Source: Thermoplasmatota archaeon
GTDB lineage: Archaea > Thermoplasmatota > E2 > DHVEG-1
Assembly: GCA_016936135.1 (NCBI GenBank)
Contig: JAFGPP010000062.1
Span: forward strand, 1 to 40,583
Direction: 5' to 3'
DNA length: 40,583 bases
The position numbers were made by a program, and so were the translations under genes. Each line of letters opens with the position of its first letter. Positions within the stretch are counted from its first letter, which is position 1. The notes under the pieces are model-generated. The model was not told the origin of the DNA and did not search any database. It saw nothing but the letters and a program-made list of their open reading frames with translations. Shown one piece after another: positions 1 through 9,483 of the stretch.

Positions 1-85
1 GCAGGGGTAGCCAAGCCAGGTCAACGGCGACAGACTCAAGATCTGTTCCTGTAGAGGTTCGGGCGTTCGAATCGCTCCCCCTGCA
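1..85 (+). tRNA. tRNA-Leu (anticodon CAA), long variable arm
   Basis: Acceptor GCAGGGG pairs with CCCCTGC; anticodon stem ACAGA/TCTGT encloses loop CTCAAGA (anticodon CAA); T-arm GGGCG-TTCGAAT-CGCTC; class II variable arm. No CCA encoded. Confidence 0.95.
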
Positions 86-93
86 TTTATTTT

Positions 94-750
94 ATGCCAA
101 AACTTAATAATTTACTGTTAAATATCCAAAACATGCTTGATGAATTCCTCCTGGTTTTTATCCCGCTCATAATTATAGTTAATCCTTCATCAACTCTTGC
201 ACTATTCTCAATCATTACACAAAAATCCTCTAAAGAAGAAAGAATGTTAATTGCTCGAAATACTGTAATTTATGCATCGATCTTACTTATGATATTTGCA
301 TTTGCGGGTTCGGCCATTTTAAGATATCTTGGGATCACAATCCCTGCTTTACGAATCGCGGGTGGTTTATTACTAGGATTTGTGGGTCTTGATATGATGC
401 GACGTGGAGAACAATTCGGTGAAAGCCCACCTGATAAAAAGCATCAATCTCCTACTGACTATGCTCTAGTTCCTCTGGCTTTACCTTCTCTATCGGGGCC
501 GGGTGCCATCACAGTTACTATTGTAAGTATGCAAAATAGTCAAATTGAATGGTGGATGGTTATTCTAGCGATAATACTTACGATGATAATAACTTTCATT
601 GTCTTTATGGGATCAGTTTTTGTCATCAAGATTTTGGGTAACAAAGGTATGGATGCACTGACTAGGATAATGGGGTTATTGACAGTTGCTATCTCTGTAC
701 AGTTTGCCCTGACAGGTTTGGCAGACTGGCTGTCCCAACTTTATTCGTAA
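94..750 (+). CDS. MarC family integral membrane protein
   Basis: 218 aa multi-TM ORF with MarC-like motifs (NPSSTLALF, LPLALPSLSGPGAITV). Confidence 0.8.
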   Translation: MPKLNNLLLNIQNMLDEFLLVFIPLIIIVNPSSTLALFSIITQKSSKEERMLIARNTVIYASILLMIFAFAGSAILRYLGITIPALRIAGGLLLGFVGLDMMRRGEQFGESPPDKKHQSPTDYALVPLALPSLSGPGAITVTIVSMQNSQIEWWMVILAIILTMIITFIVFMGSVFVIKILGNKGMDALTRIMGLLTVAISVQFALTGLADWLSQLYS

Positions 751-814
751 TAATTGATCTATGGAATCAAATACTGGAAATATTAATCTAAGTTAATTTT
801 ATAACTATCCTATT

Positions 815-1729
815 GTGAAACCCGAACTTATTCTCATCAGATATGGAGAACTTGCCTTAAAAGGTAGGGCAACGCGGCAGCATTTTGAAAAAGTACTATT
901 GCAAAACATTAGATCAGCACTTAATGCAAATGAAATTTCATTTTCTTTGAAAAAAGAATGGGGGCGAGTTTACCTATATTCTGCCGAAATTCAGAAAAGC
1001 ATAGATGTTTTGCGGCATATTTTTGGCATTTATTCAGTCAGTCCAGCAATGAAAACAAAAGGCAATTTAAATGCAATAAAGGAATTTATTAATGGTATTT
1101 CAAGAGAAATACTTGATTGCGGGAAGTCCTTTGCATTACGAGTTAACAGGACAGGTAAACACTCCTTTACAAGCCAGGATGTTGCAATAATAATTGGTGA
1201 TGAAATTGTAAAGACAACTGGCGCAAAAGTTGATTTGACAAAACCAGATATTGAATTATTCATTGAAATAAGAGATGATAATGCCTATTTTTTCCTGGAA
1301 AAATATCGTGGACCTGGCGGCATGCCTCTTGGAACCCAAGGCAAATTATTGGTTTTGGTTAATTCTCAAATCTCTCTTCTATCTGCATGGCTTGTTATGA
1401 GAAGGGGATGCGATATTGCAATTTCATTGACAAATGAAAGTCTTGTTGAGGCTATTGGCAACTTTACAAAAAAATGGTATGTCACTCCCAAGATAATTCC
1501 CATTGATTTTACAAAGGGTGATCTTTATAAGCAATTAGAAGAAACGGCAAATAAAATGGGTTGTGAGGCAATAGTGACAGATAATGTACTTAATCATGAA
1601 AATTTGCAAAAAATTGAAGATTTGAGATTAATGAAAAGGCAAATTAGTTTGCCCATTTTACATCCTTTAATTGCCATGGATAAAGATGAAATTGAACGCC
1701 GATTAAGAGATATTGAAGTGCTATTATGA
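815..1729 (+). CDS. ThiI-like protein: THUMP region plus degenerate PP-loop domain (predicted catalytically inactive half)
   Basis: GTG start. N-terminus MKPELILIRYGELALKGRATR and KYRGPGGMPLGTQGKLLVLV are ThiI-like. The expected SGGIDSP loop reads VNSQISLLSA and the CxxC motif is absent. Confidence 0.75.
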   Translation: MKPELILIRYGELALKGRATRQHFEKVLLQNIRSALNANEISFSLKKEWGRVYLYSAEIQKSIDVLRHIFGIYSVSPAMKTKGNLNAIKEFINGISREILDCGKSFALRVNRTGKHSFTSQDVAIIIGDEIVKTTGAKVDLTKPDIELFIEIRDDNAYFFLEKYRGPGGMPLGTQGKLLVLVNSQISLLSAWLVMRRGCDIAISLTNESLVEAIGNFTKKWYVTPKIIPIDFTKGDLYKQLEETANKMGCEAIVTDNVLNHENLQKIEDLRLMKRQISLPILHPLIAMDKDEIERRLRDIEVLL

Positions 1730-2631
1730 AAATTATTGTTTTTGGGGCAGGGGCAATAGGTTCTTTATTTGGAGCATTACTGGCAAAATTCAACAAAGTT
1801 GTATTAATTGGAAGGAAAAAACATGTTGAAGCCATTAAAAAAAATGGTCTTACAATTGAAGGAAAAACCAAGCTACATGTTGAAGTTTTTTCAGAAATCG
1901 ATATTTCAAAAGTTGAGATGAAACCAGATTTGATAATTCTGACTGTTAAATCTTATGATACACTTGAGGCCGTAACACAATTATCCCCATTAGTGAAAGA
2001 TGATACTTTGTTATTAGGTATGCAAAACGGACTTGGCAATGTCGATTTAATTCAGAATATGATTGATATTAAATGTGTTATTGAAGGAGTAACAACAAAC
2101 GGAGCGGTATTTAGCAAACCAGGAATAATTACTCATACTGGAAGTGGTAAAACAATAATTGGAGAATTGGATGGGAAAAATACAAATCGAATAAAAGGCA
2201 TTAAAAAAGAACTAACCAGATCAGGAATTCCCACAGATATTAGTAGCAATATCTTTAGAGATATTTGGGTTAAGACAATAATAAACTCCAGTATCAACCC
2301 ACTGACGGTTTTTTGCATACAAAAAAACGGCTATCTTTTAGAAAACCCAATAATTGAAAAATGTGTTGAGCAAATTTGCATTGAATCCACAAAAATTGCC
2401 AAAGCTTACGGTTTTAGATTTTCTAACAAGTCAATGATTGAAAAAACAAAAAATGTAATCAAAAATACTGCAGATAACTATTCTTCAATGCTCCAAAGTA
2501 TAAATTCTGACAGAAAAACCGAAATTGATGCGATTAATGGAAAGCTTGCCGAAATTGGAAATTCTTATGGTATTGATACTCCTCTGAATAATGCTTTAAT
2601 CTATTTTGTTAAACAAATAAATAAAAAATAG
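1726..2631 (+). CDS. panE: 2-dehydropantoate 2-reductase
   Basis: N-terminal GAGAIGSLFGALLAK Rossmann motif and PanE-like domain; ATGA overlap with the upstream gene. Confidence 0.85.
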   Translation: MKIIVFGAGAIGSLFGALLAKFNKVVLIGRKKHVEAIKKNGLTIEGKTKLHVEVFSEIDISKVEMKPDLIILTVKSYDTLEAVTQLSPLVKDDTLLLGMQNGLGNVDLIQNMIDIKCVIEGVTTNGAVFSKPGIITHTGSGKTIIGELDGKNTNRIKGIKKELTRSGIPTDISSNIFRDIWVKTIINSSINPLTVFCIQKNGYLLENPIIEKCVEQICIESTKIAKAYGFRFSNKSMIEKTKNVIKNTADNYSSMLQSINSDRKTEIDAINGKLAEIGNSYGIDTPLNNALIYFVKQINKK

Positions 2632-2694
2632 CAATAATTATTTAGAATAAACCGTCAATCACTTTTTTAAAACTGTGATTTGGAGTTTGAATCT

Positions 2695-3684
2695 ATGAAC
2701 ATTTTTGTCACAAGAAAAATTCCAGAACCTGGACTAAATCTTTTGAGAAAGCATCATAAAATCCGGATAAATCCTGAGAATAGAGTTCTTGCAAAGCAAG
2801 AGATTATTGATAATTTGGCAAAAAAAGAAGGTCTGCTATGTCTTTTGACAGATAAGATCGATAAAGATGTTATTTCCTCAGCTCCAGATTTAAAAATGAT
2901 TGCCAATTACGCTGTGGGTTATGATAATATAGATGTTTCTGCTGCTACAGAGAGAGGCATACCAGTAAGTAACACTCCTGGTGTTTTAACTGATTCAACA
3001 GCAGAAATGGCTTGGGCCTTGTTGTTTTCTGCAACAAGAAGAATAGTCGAAGGAGACAATCTCACCCGTGAAGGTAAGTTTTATGGATGGGATCCAAATC
3101 TTCTTTTAGGACATGATGTAACCGGTAAAACATTAGGCGTTGTGGGAGCTGGAAGAATTGGTACAGCATTTGCTTTGAAAAGTAAGGGATTTGATATGAA
3201 GGTGCTGTATTATGATGAACATCGAAATGAACATTTAGAAAAAAAATTAGGAGCTAAAAAAGTAGCTTTAGAGGAGATTTTAAAAATATCTGATTTTATT
3301 TCAATCCATTTATCCCTTAATGAATCTACAAGACATCTGATTGGCGAAAAAGAATTCAAAATAATGAAGGATACTGCAGTTTTGATAAACACCTCTCGTG
3401 GGCCAGTTATAGATGAAAAATCTCTTGTAAAAGCATTGAAGGAGAAATGGATTTTTGCAGCAGGACTTGATGTTTATGAAAACGAACCCTTGATTAACAA
3501 AAAACTCATTAAATTAAAAAATTTAGTTTTGCAGCCTCATGCTGCTTCCGCAACTTTTAACACAAGAACAAAGATGGCTATCATGGCAGCAGAGAATCTA
3601 TTGGCAGGTTTAAGAGGTGAAATTCCTCCCAATTGTGTGAATCCTGAAGTTTTTGATAACAAAACTAAAAATCATAAAAACTAA
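2695..3684 (+). CDS. D-isomer 2-hydroxyacid dehydrogenase (glyoxylate/hydroxypyruvate reductase-like)
   Basis: ANYAVGYDNID, LGVVGAGRIGTA, INTSRGPVIDE, QPHAASAT motifs. ATG at 2695 preferred over TTG at 2680. Confidence 0.88.
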   Translation: MNIFVTRKIPEPGLNLLRKHHKIRINPENRVLAKQEIIDNLAKKEGLLCLLTDKIDKDVISSAPDLKMIANYAVGYDNIDVSAATERGIPVSNTPGVLTDSTAEMAWALLFSATRRIVEGDNLTREGKFYGWDPNLLLGHDVTGKTLGVVGAGRIGTAFALKSKGFDMKVLYYDEHRNEHLEKKLGAKKVALEEILKISDFISIHLSLNESTRHLIGEKEFKIMKDTAVLINTSRGPVIDEKSLVKALKEKWIFAAGLDVYENEPLINKKLIKLKNLVLQPHAASATFNTRTKMAIMAAENLLAGLRGEIPPNCVNPEVFDNKTKNHKN

Positions 3685-3705
3685 TCTCTGTAACAAATAA
3701 TAGTG

Positions 3706-4344
3706 TCATAAAGTAAAAGTCCAAATCTCTGGATCTTCAGGTAAGTCATCCATTTCTATATCGATTTCATTTCCAACCTTTAAAATTTTATACGGGCTTT
3801 CTTCTAGAAATGGATCCAGCCCAGCAATTGGTAATGACAATCCTCCAATTTTATAATGCATTGGTATCGTTATTTTCGGCTTAATTTTTTTAATGACTTC
3901 CCAAGCTTTCTCTGCATCAAGAGTAAATGTACCCCCAATCGGAATAAATAGGATATCTACTTCTCCAATTTTTTCTACAGAATCCTGATCAAGAACATGA
4001 CCAAGATCTCCTAAATGACAAAAGTTGATATCGTCCATTTTAAATTTATAAATGATGTTGTTACCTCTCTTTCCACCGCAACATTCGTCGTGGTAAGATT
4101 CGATTCCCCTGATTTCAACTTCCTCAATAGTTCTTTTTCGAGAATCTGTAATTATTTTCGTCCCCTCTTTTTCAACTGACTTTACGCTATTATGGTCGTA
4201 GTGATCATGGGAAACTAAAATTATATCGCCTGTTGTTGATGGTGCGTGAATACCAATCGATTTACCATCGTGAGGATCTGTAATAATTGATATATCATTT
4301 TTTATCTCAAAGCAGGAATGCCCGTGCCATCTTATTTGTAACAA
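3706..4344 (-). CDS. MBL-fold metal-dependent hydrolase (UPF0173/UlaG-like)
   Basis: RWHGHSCFEI, SHDHYDHNS, HLGDLGH, PMHYK motifs. Confidence 0.85.
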   Translation of the reverse strand: MLQIRWHGHSCFEIKNDISIITDPHDGKSIGIHAPSTTGDIILVSHDHYDHNSVKSVEKEGTKIITDSRKRTIEEVEIRGIESYHDECCGGKRGNNIIYKFKMDDINFCHLGDLGHVLDQDSVEKIGEVDILFIPIGGTFTLDAEKAWEVIKKIKPKITIPMHYKIGGLSLPIAGLDPFLEESPYKILKVGNEIDIEMDDLPEDPEIWTFTL

Positions 4345-4435
4345 TGTACCTTCCCCCTTATTTTGCTACAAATGCCCCTATCATTATAAATAAATTTTGG
4401 CAGTAATAAAGAGAAAAATAGATTGTTTAGTTAGT

Positions 4436-5407
4436 CTAAAAAACTTTGTTCATAATTTCATTAATGTTATGGAAAAAACTAGATAATCTAAATAGAAACC
4501 TTTGAAGAATTTGAAGCATTTTTTCTAACGGTTTTTCAATAGTGATTGGATTTGATTTAATAGTTTTCCTTCTTACTTTTTTAACTGCCACCTCGTCAAC
4601 CGCATGCGAGCTGAAAGAATATTCGTTATAAGGCGGGTCCGAATAACCTTTATAAGGATACTGATCAGATAAAACAGCTATTGCAACGATTTCTCCTCCA
4701 TCAACACCATCGAAAATAAAAGGTACCCAGGTTGGAGCTGCGAAAGTAACGTTTTCACCCGCAGGAACGATGATTCTTTCATCCATAGCAAAATCTAAAA
4801 ATGCATATTTGTATGATTCATTGTTCTCTCCAGATTGATAAGTCCAACGCGAGTTTCTCTCAACAATATATACTTTCAGAATGCCATTGTATGCTGTTTC
4901 CTCATTATTTTTTACATTAATTTCTATATCCAATTTCTGGCTGCAGCAGTCTTCGAACCAACGAGTATTAAGGAAAACATCCAAATCATAAACATTTCTG
5001 TAACTGGCAATATAAATTTTATTTTCGTAATGATCCTTCAAGGCTGGTACATTATATAAAACTTCAAAACCCCCATCAAAAAAACAAGTTGGAAAACCCC
5101 TTACGTTATATTCGTCCGACAACCAGTCCGATGCTTGAGGATATTGATCAGATACATATGTTATATATTGAAAATCATATTCTTTAGATTCATAGATTTC
5201 TTGTAAAATTTTGGCTGTTTCTGCGGAATTTGTAAGTTCAGTGTTAACTGCAAGTTCACAAAAAACTTTGTGCGAAGATTCATTCTCAAGGGTAGAATTT
5301 TGATATGTGCTATTATCAGTTTGTAAAATGTGAATTGCTGAAACTTGAGAAAAAAGAGAAAAAATGACTATTATAGTAAATCCAATTTTCCAAAATTTTT
5401 CATTCAT
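4436..5407 (-). CDS. Secreted thioredoxin-fold-like protein without a CXXC motif, with a hydrophobic/amphipathic C-terminal tail
   Basis: Signal peptide (FWKIGFTIIVIFSLFSQVSA); YNVRGFPTCFFDGG resembles the thioredoxin cis-Pro region; the N-terminal active-site position shows a single Cys (FCELAVNTELTNSAETA). Confidence 0.55.
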   Translation of the reverse strand: MNEKFWKIGFTIIVIFSLFSQVSAIHILQTDNSTYQNSTLENESSHKVFCELAVNTELTNSAETAKILQEIYESKEYDFQYITYVSDQYPQASDWLSDEYNVRGFPTCFFDGGFEVLYNVPALKDHYENKIYIASYRNVYDLDVFLNTRWFEDCCSQKLDIEINVKNNEETAYNGILKVYIVERNSRWTYQSGENNESYKYAFLDFAMDERIIVPAGENVTFAAPTWVPFIFDGVDGGEIVAIAVLSDQYPYKGYSDPPYNEYSFSSHAVDEVAVKKVRRKTIKSNPITIEKPLEKMLQILQRFLFRLSSFFHNINEIMNKVF

Positions 5408-5484
5408 GTTTTTACAAGCCCCCAAATCTCATATACTTATATCATACAAATGTAGTATATAAAATTAACGATTGTTAAAATAAA

Positions 5485-6537
5485 TTAAGGCCTTAATCTT
5501 CCAAATTTAATATAATTAATTTTATCATCATTGATTTTTGCGAAAATAAATTCTTTATTAACAGAATGCGCAAGTCTTACAGCACGACTAATTTCAGACC
5601 AAACTTCTTCATATTCCTTTTCAACAACTTGCACTAAATATTCAGCATGGATTTCGTCTGGATTGCGAGTATAAACCCGAAAATGGGAACCAAACTTAAA
5701 TCCAGTTTTTACAATGAGGCCAAGTTTTTTCAAATCTTTATAAACAAAAATCCTCAAATCAATATCTGGTTGAGTTTTTTTCGCAATTTTTAAAAATTTT
5801 GAATAATAAATGCTTTTACTTTCATTTACTTTATAAATATTTAGAATTTTACTATCCATTAAATATAATGCCTCAACAAATGAAATTTGTAGGCCACCTT
5901 CAAATGGCTTACCTATGAATTCTTTTTTAAACAACTCTTCAGAAGATTTTTTATCAAAGATTAAAACCCTGTTTTCTAACAGAATGCCTTTGGTTTCGGT
6001 AAATTTAAATTTTTTATTTTGCCCACAAATATTTATTTCAGAGATATCGTAGTATGTAATATCTCCCTCCTCATCAACGATTGCTATCCAAATATTGATT
6101 TTCTGTTTTAACCCTGTTTTTATGTAATCTGATAGCTGAATTATCTTAATTCTGTCTCTTTCAGAGAATGTATAGATGTGTGATAGTTTATTTTCCGGTT
6201 GATTTGATGTAATGATGATTTCGTAATCTCTGCTTTCCAAGTTAAGATGAGCAAACAATCCTCGTTTTCTTAAGTCCCTAAATACGATGTATTTTTGCTC
6301 AAAATGGGGAATATTGCTGGAGGCCTTTTCAAAAAGTTCCTTAAAGAAAATCTCCTTTCTCTCACAAAATATTCTTAATTTTCCCTCCCCTAAAAGAAAC
6401 ACTCCTTCAAGTAAATTTAAATAAAGCCTATTACCAGTTATTGGCTTTCCAAAATGACTTTTATTAAATAATCTACCGACTTGCTTTGATTTTGTGATCA
6501 ATATTTTGTTATCAACTAGTTCTCCTGTTAATTCCAT
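5485..6537 (-). CDS. endA: tRNA-splicing endonuclease, tandem-duplicated (homodimer-type) archaeal EndA
   Basis: Two repeats (ILITKSKQVGRLFNK... and LIFDKKSSEELFKKEFIGKP...); the C-terminal repeat retains VYKDLKKLGLIVKTGFKFGSHFRVY with candidate Tyr/His/Lys catalytic residues. Confidence 0.85.
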   Translation of the reverse strand: MELTGELVDNKILITKSKQVGRLFNKSHFGKPITGNRLYLNLLEGVFLLGEGKLRIFCERKEIFFKELFEKASSNIPHFEQKYIVFRDLRKRGLFAHLNLESRDYEIIITSNQPENKLSHIYTFSERDRIKIIQLSDYIKTGLKQKINIWIAIVDEEGDITYYDISEINICGQNKKFKFTETKGILLENRVLIFDKKSSEELFKKEFIGKPFEGGLQISFVEALYLMDSKILNIYKVNESKSIYYSKFLKIAKKTQPDIDLRIFVYKDLKKLGLIVKTGFKFGSHFRVYTRNPDEIHAEYLVQVVEKEYEEVWSEISRAVRLAHSVNKEFIFAKINDDKINYIKFGRLRP

Positions 6538-6587
6538 TGTATATTTGAATATAAATTTCCCTTATTTGATTTATGATTGATAACAAA

Positions 6588-7109
6588 TTACTTAGTTTTA
6601 ATTTCCCTTAGAATGATTTCAGCAGTCCATCTAGCGACATTTCCCGCTACAGAAGGACATTTATCTACATGTGCTCCCGCTTCTTCAAATTCTTTATATT
6701 CTTTGGGGTCTAGAAGAATGTATGATCTTCCAAACAATTTTTTTTGTACATCCTTGCAAAGAGGAGAACCATATTCTTGGATGAATCTGTTGTATAGTAG
6801 TTTAGCAAATTTAAACACCCTTCTATTTCTTTTTCCAAGGATAAAATCATTATATTCTCTCCCCTCCAGATAACCAATGGCAAGCATTCCACCAATCAAT
6901 GCTCCGCATGTTCCCTGTGCAGATAACGCAGTTCCCCCGGCTAACGAATCTGCCGATTTTATCAGATTTTTATCTCCAACTCCAATTGTTTCATACAAAG
7001 CTGCTAGAACGCATTGTGGGCAACTGCCTCTTTCAGCTTCATACTTGAAACCAAGTGATTCAGCCTTTGATGCAATCTTTTCTGTAGATTCCTTCATGAT
7101 TTTAACCAA
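6588..7109 (-). CDS. C_GCAxxG_C_C family protein
   Basis: Spaced Cys motifs: GSCPQCVLAAL, GTCGALIGGMLAIG, PLCKDV, DKCPSVAG. Confidence 0.8.
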   Translation of the reverse strand: MVKIMKESTEKIASKAESLGFKYEAERGSCPQCVLAALYETIGVGDKNLIKSADSLAGGTALSAQGTCGALIGGMLAIGYLEGREYNDFILGKRNRRVFKFAKLLYNRFIQEYGSPLCKDVQKKLFGRSYILLDPKEYKEFEEAGAHVDKCPSVAGNVARWTAEIILREIKTK

Positions 7110-7173
7110 GATATAATAATAGTTGATAAGTATAATAACTATGGATTTTAAAATGGCAATATATTAAAGCAGA

Positions 7174-9294
7174 TTATTGTCTGGGCCCAATATCCTTGAA
7201 ATAATCCCTTATACTCCTTGGTATATCATCATTTCCATAATAATTGTTGTACTGTGTATTATCTGGATGATATTCAGTTAATTCCTTAGGTGTTGTTTTA
7301 TCAATCAATTCATTTCTACTCCCCTTTTTAAAAAGAGAACCAAGTAGAATACCAACTGATAAACCTATGATACCTCCTAATGCAGCAAAAAATAGTAAAT
7401 ATTGGCTGTATCTAGTGATACTATCAATAAACGGATTAACATTTAAATCAGGTATGCCCAAGTACCGTGATGATTGACTACCACATGTGCTTGTAACCGT
7501 TAATACCCCGGGTATAAGACCGCTGTATTTATAATAAAAAATTGCAGCATCAATTGAAGACTCATTTTCCAAACTCTGCGCGTACTCATAATAACTAACT
7601 GCTAGAACAGGTTCAATTCCCCTAAGTCTACTTTCGCTGATACTCGAACTTGCACGTTCTTGATATCTGTCGAGTTTTTCAATACCATTCCCATCCACAA
7701 GTTCCAGTGCAAGATTGGCTTTTGCCAATGCTTCTAAAGCCTCAAAAATAGCGGCAGCGGGGTACCCTCTATCTTTGTCATCACGGGCAGTTTCCAATAA
7801 ACTCTCTGCATCAGTAATATAATTAGAACTTTTTCCGACTTCTCCAAGAATAATATTTGAATAGACTAACGACTGCTGTGCATCATCAATGTATTCTTCG
7901 GCTAGACTATATAAATCTTCTTTTCCGATATCTCCAGAGTCATCGAAATAATCTGAAATTCCAATCCACCACCCGATACTCTCGCTTCTCTGGATTGCAA
8001 AGGCAATATCCTTTAACGCCTCGATATAATAGCCCTGTTGGTAGTTATTATTTGCATTAGCGATATACAGCTCTGCTTCTGAGGCTCTTTTCTGTGCTGC
8101 ACCCACGCATTGCAGTGATATCGCTCCCCCAATTTCTGCATCTTTGGCAAAACTGCTTTTATTGTTATTTAAATTTTTTGCATGTAAAAGAAGTGAATTG
8201 ACAAAATCTTTATTATTTTCTGCAATAAAATATTCACAGGCATAGATTACAAAATTTGAGTTTATCAAGGATTGGAATGATTTGCTGGTACTAGTGTAAA
8301 AAACTTCTTGGTCAAACCAATCTTGAGATTCCAACAATGCTTGTTGAGCAGTATTAAGAAAGTCAGTTATATAATTACGATAATAGTAAGGAAATTGATT
8401 TGGTATACTAGTAGTATTGAATGATTCACTGGCATTTAAATAGGCTTTTATTGATTCATTTAAAAGATTTGTAGCCAAAGGTTTCATTGAGTTGAGATAA
8501 TCTTGGGTGGTGATGCTTTCGTTAGACTCAATGATTGGAAAACTCCAACCAGTAAAATAATACATTACTTCATTGATGTCTTCGACTTCAATTACCTCGA
8601 TGCCATAGTTATCCAATGCATAATCATATACATTTCTTATCACTTGTCTAGTTGTAATTTGTGTCCATCCTCCCTCGGTTACCGTTTCGGTAATGGTTTC
8701 TAAATATTGCCCTTGACCCTTTGGGATTAAAAAACGCTTTGCTCCAACCGAATAAGCCGCATCTATTTTTTGGGGTATGCCACCGATTGGACCTATGCTG
8801 CCATCAGGATTTATCATACCAGTCATCATTGTCTCTTTATCCATTGTCCAATTTTCGAGAAGTGAAATTACCGCTGCAGTCATTATCCCTCCTGCCGAAG
8901 GACCACCTATTACCGGAGCAGAGGTTCTAATTACAAAAAAATAATCATAAATAGAAGGATTTACCTCGCAATTATTGTCATTTTTTACCAGTGCACTTGC
9001 AACCTTTACGGCAAGTCGAGCAGACCCCTGCATATCTATTTGAGTAAGTGGTAATGTATCGACAAAAACCCTGCCGCCCCCATTGCTTTGGATCGTAACT
9101 GTGATGGTTGAAGTTACACCTACATATCCATTGTCAGTTTGGGCGACTGCTGGCGCGTAAACAGTTACATTTCTGTAATCAATTGAGATGTTGCCGCTAC
9201 TGATTTCACCAGGATTTAAGGCAGTTGTTATTGGTGAGTTTGAGGCAATTGTTGTTAACAAACATATAATTATGATGAAAAAGCCTTTTTTCAT
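7174..9294 (-). CDS. Secreted, membrane-anchored Lon-like (S16) serine protease domain protein with long helical region
   Basis: Signal peptide; GGPSAGGIMTAAVISLL and GSIGPIGGIPQKIDAAYSVGAKRFLIP match the S16 Ser/Lys dyad region; C-terminal TM segment (LLFFAALGGIIGLSVGILLGSLF). Confidence 0.8.
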   Translation of the reverse strand: MKKGFFIIIICLLTTIASNSPITTALNPGEISSGNISIDYRNVTVYAPAVAQTDNGYVGVTSTITVTIQSNGGGRVFVDTLPLTQIDMQGSARLAVKVASALVKNDNNCEVNPSIYDYFFVIRTSAPVIGGPSAGGIMTAAVISLLENWTMDKETMMTGMINPDGSIGPIGGIPQKIDAAYSVGAKRFLIPKGQGQYLETITETVTEGGWTQITTRQVIRNVYDYALDNYGIEVIEVEDINEVMYYFTGWSFPIIESNESITTQDYLNSMKPLATNLLNESIKAYLNASESFNTTSIPNQFPYYYRNYITDFLNTAQQALLESQDWFDQEVFYTSTSKSFQSLINSNFVIYACEYFIAENNKDFVNSLLLHAKNLNNNKSSFAKDAEIGGAISLQCVGAAQKRASEAELYIANANNNYQQGYYIEALKDIAFAIQRSESIGWWIGISDYFDDSGDIGKEDLYSLAEEYIDDAQQSLVYSNIILGEVGKSSNYITDAESLLETARDDKDRGYPAAAIFEALEALAKANLALELVDGNGIEKLDRYQERASSSISESRLRGIEPVLAVSYYEYAQSLENESSIDAAIFYYKYSGLIPGVLTVTSTCGSQSSRYLGIPDLNVNPFIDSITRYSQYLLFFAALGGIIGLSVGILLGSLFKKGSRNELIDKTTPKELTEYHPDNTQYNNYYGNDDIPRSIRDYFKDIGPRQ

Positions 9295-9483
9295 GAACTC
9301 GACCCCTTTTAGGAAAGCTATTATACAAAGTGCGGTACAAAAAATTTACTATAGTCATTTTGCTGTATCATATGGATCTAAAAAATATATAACCCCGATA
9401 TTATTAAGTAGGTTAATAGGATACCATTCCTCACTTGAGGCCTTCATAAAGACCACAAGACGAACGAAATGGAGGCAATGTAA

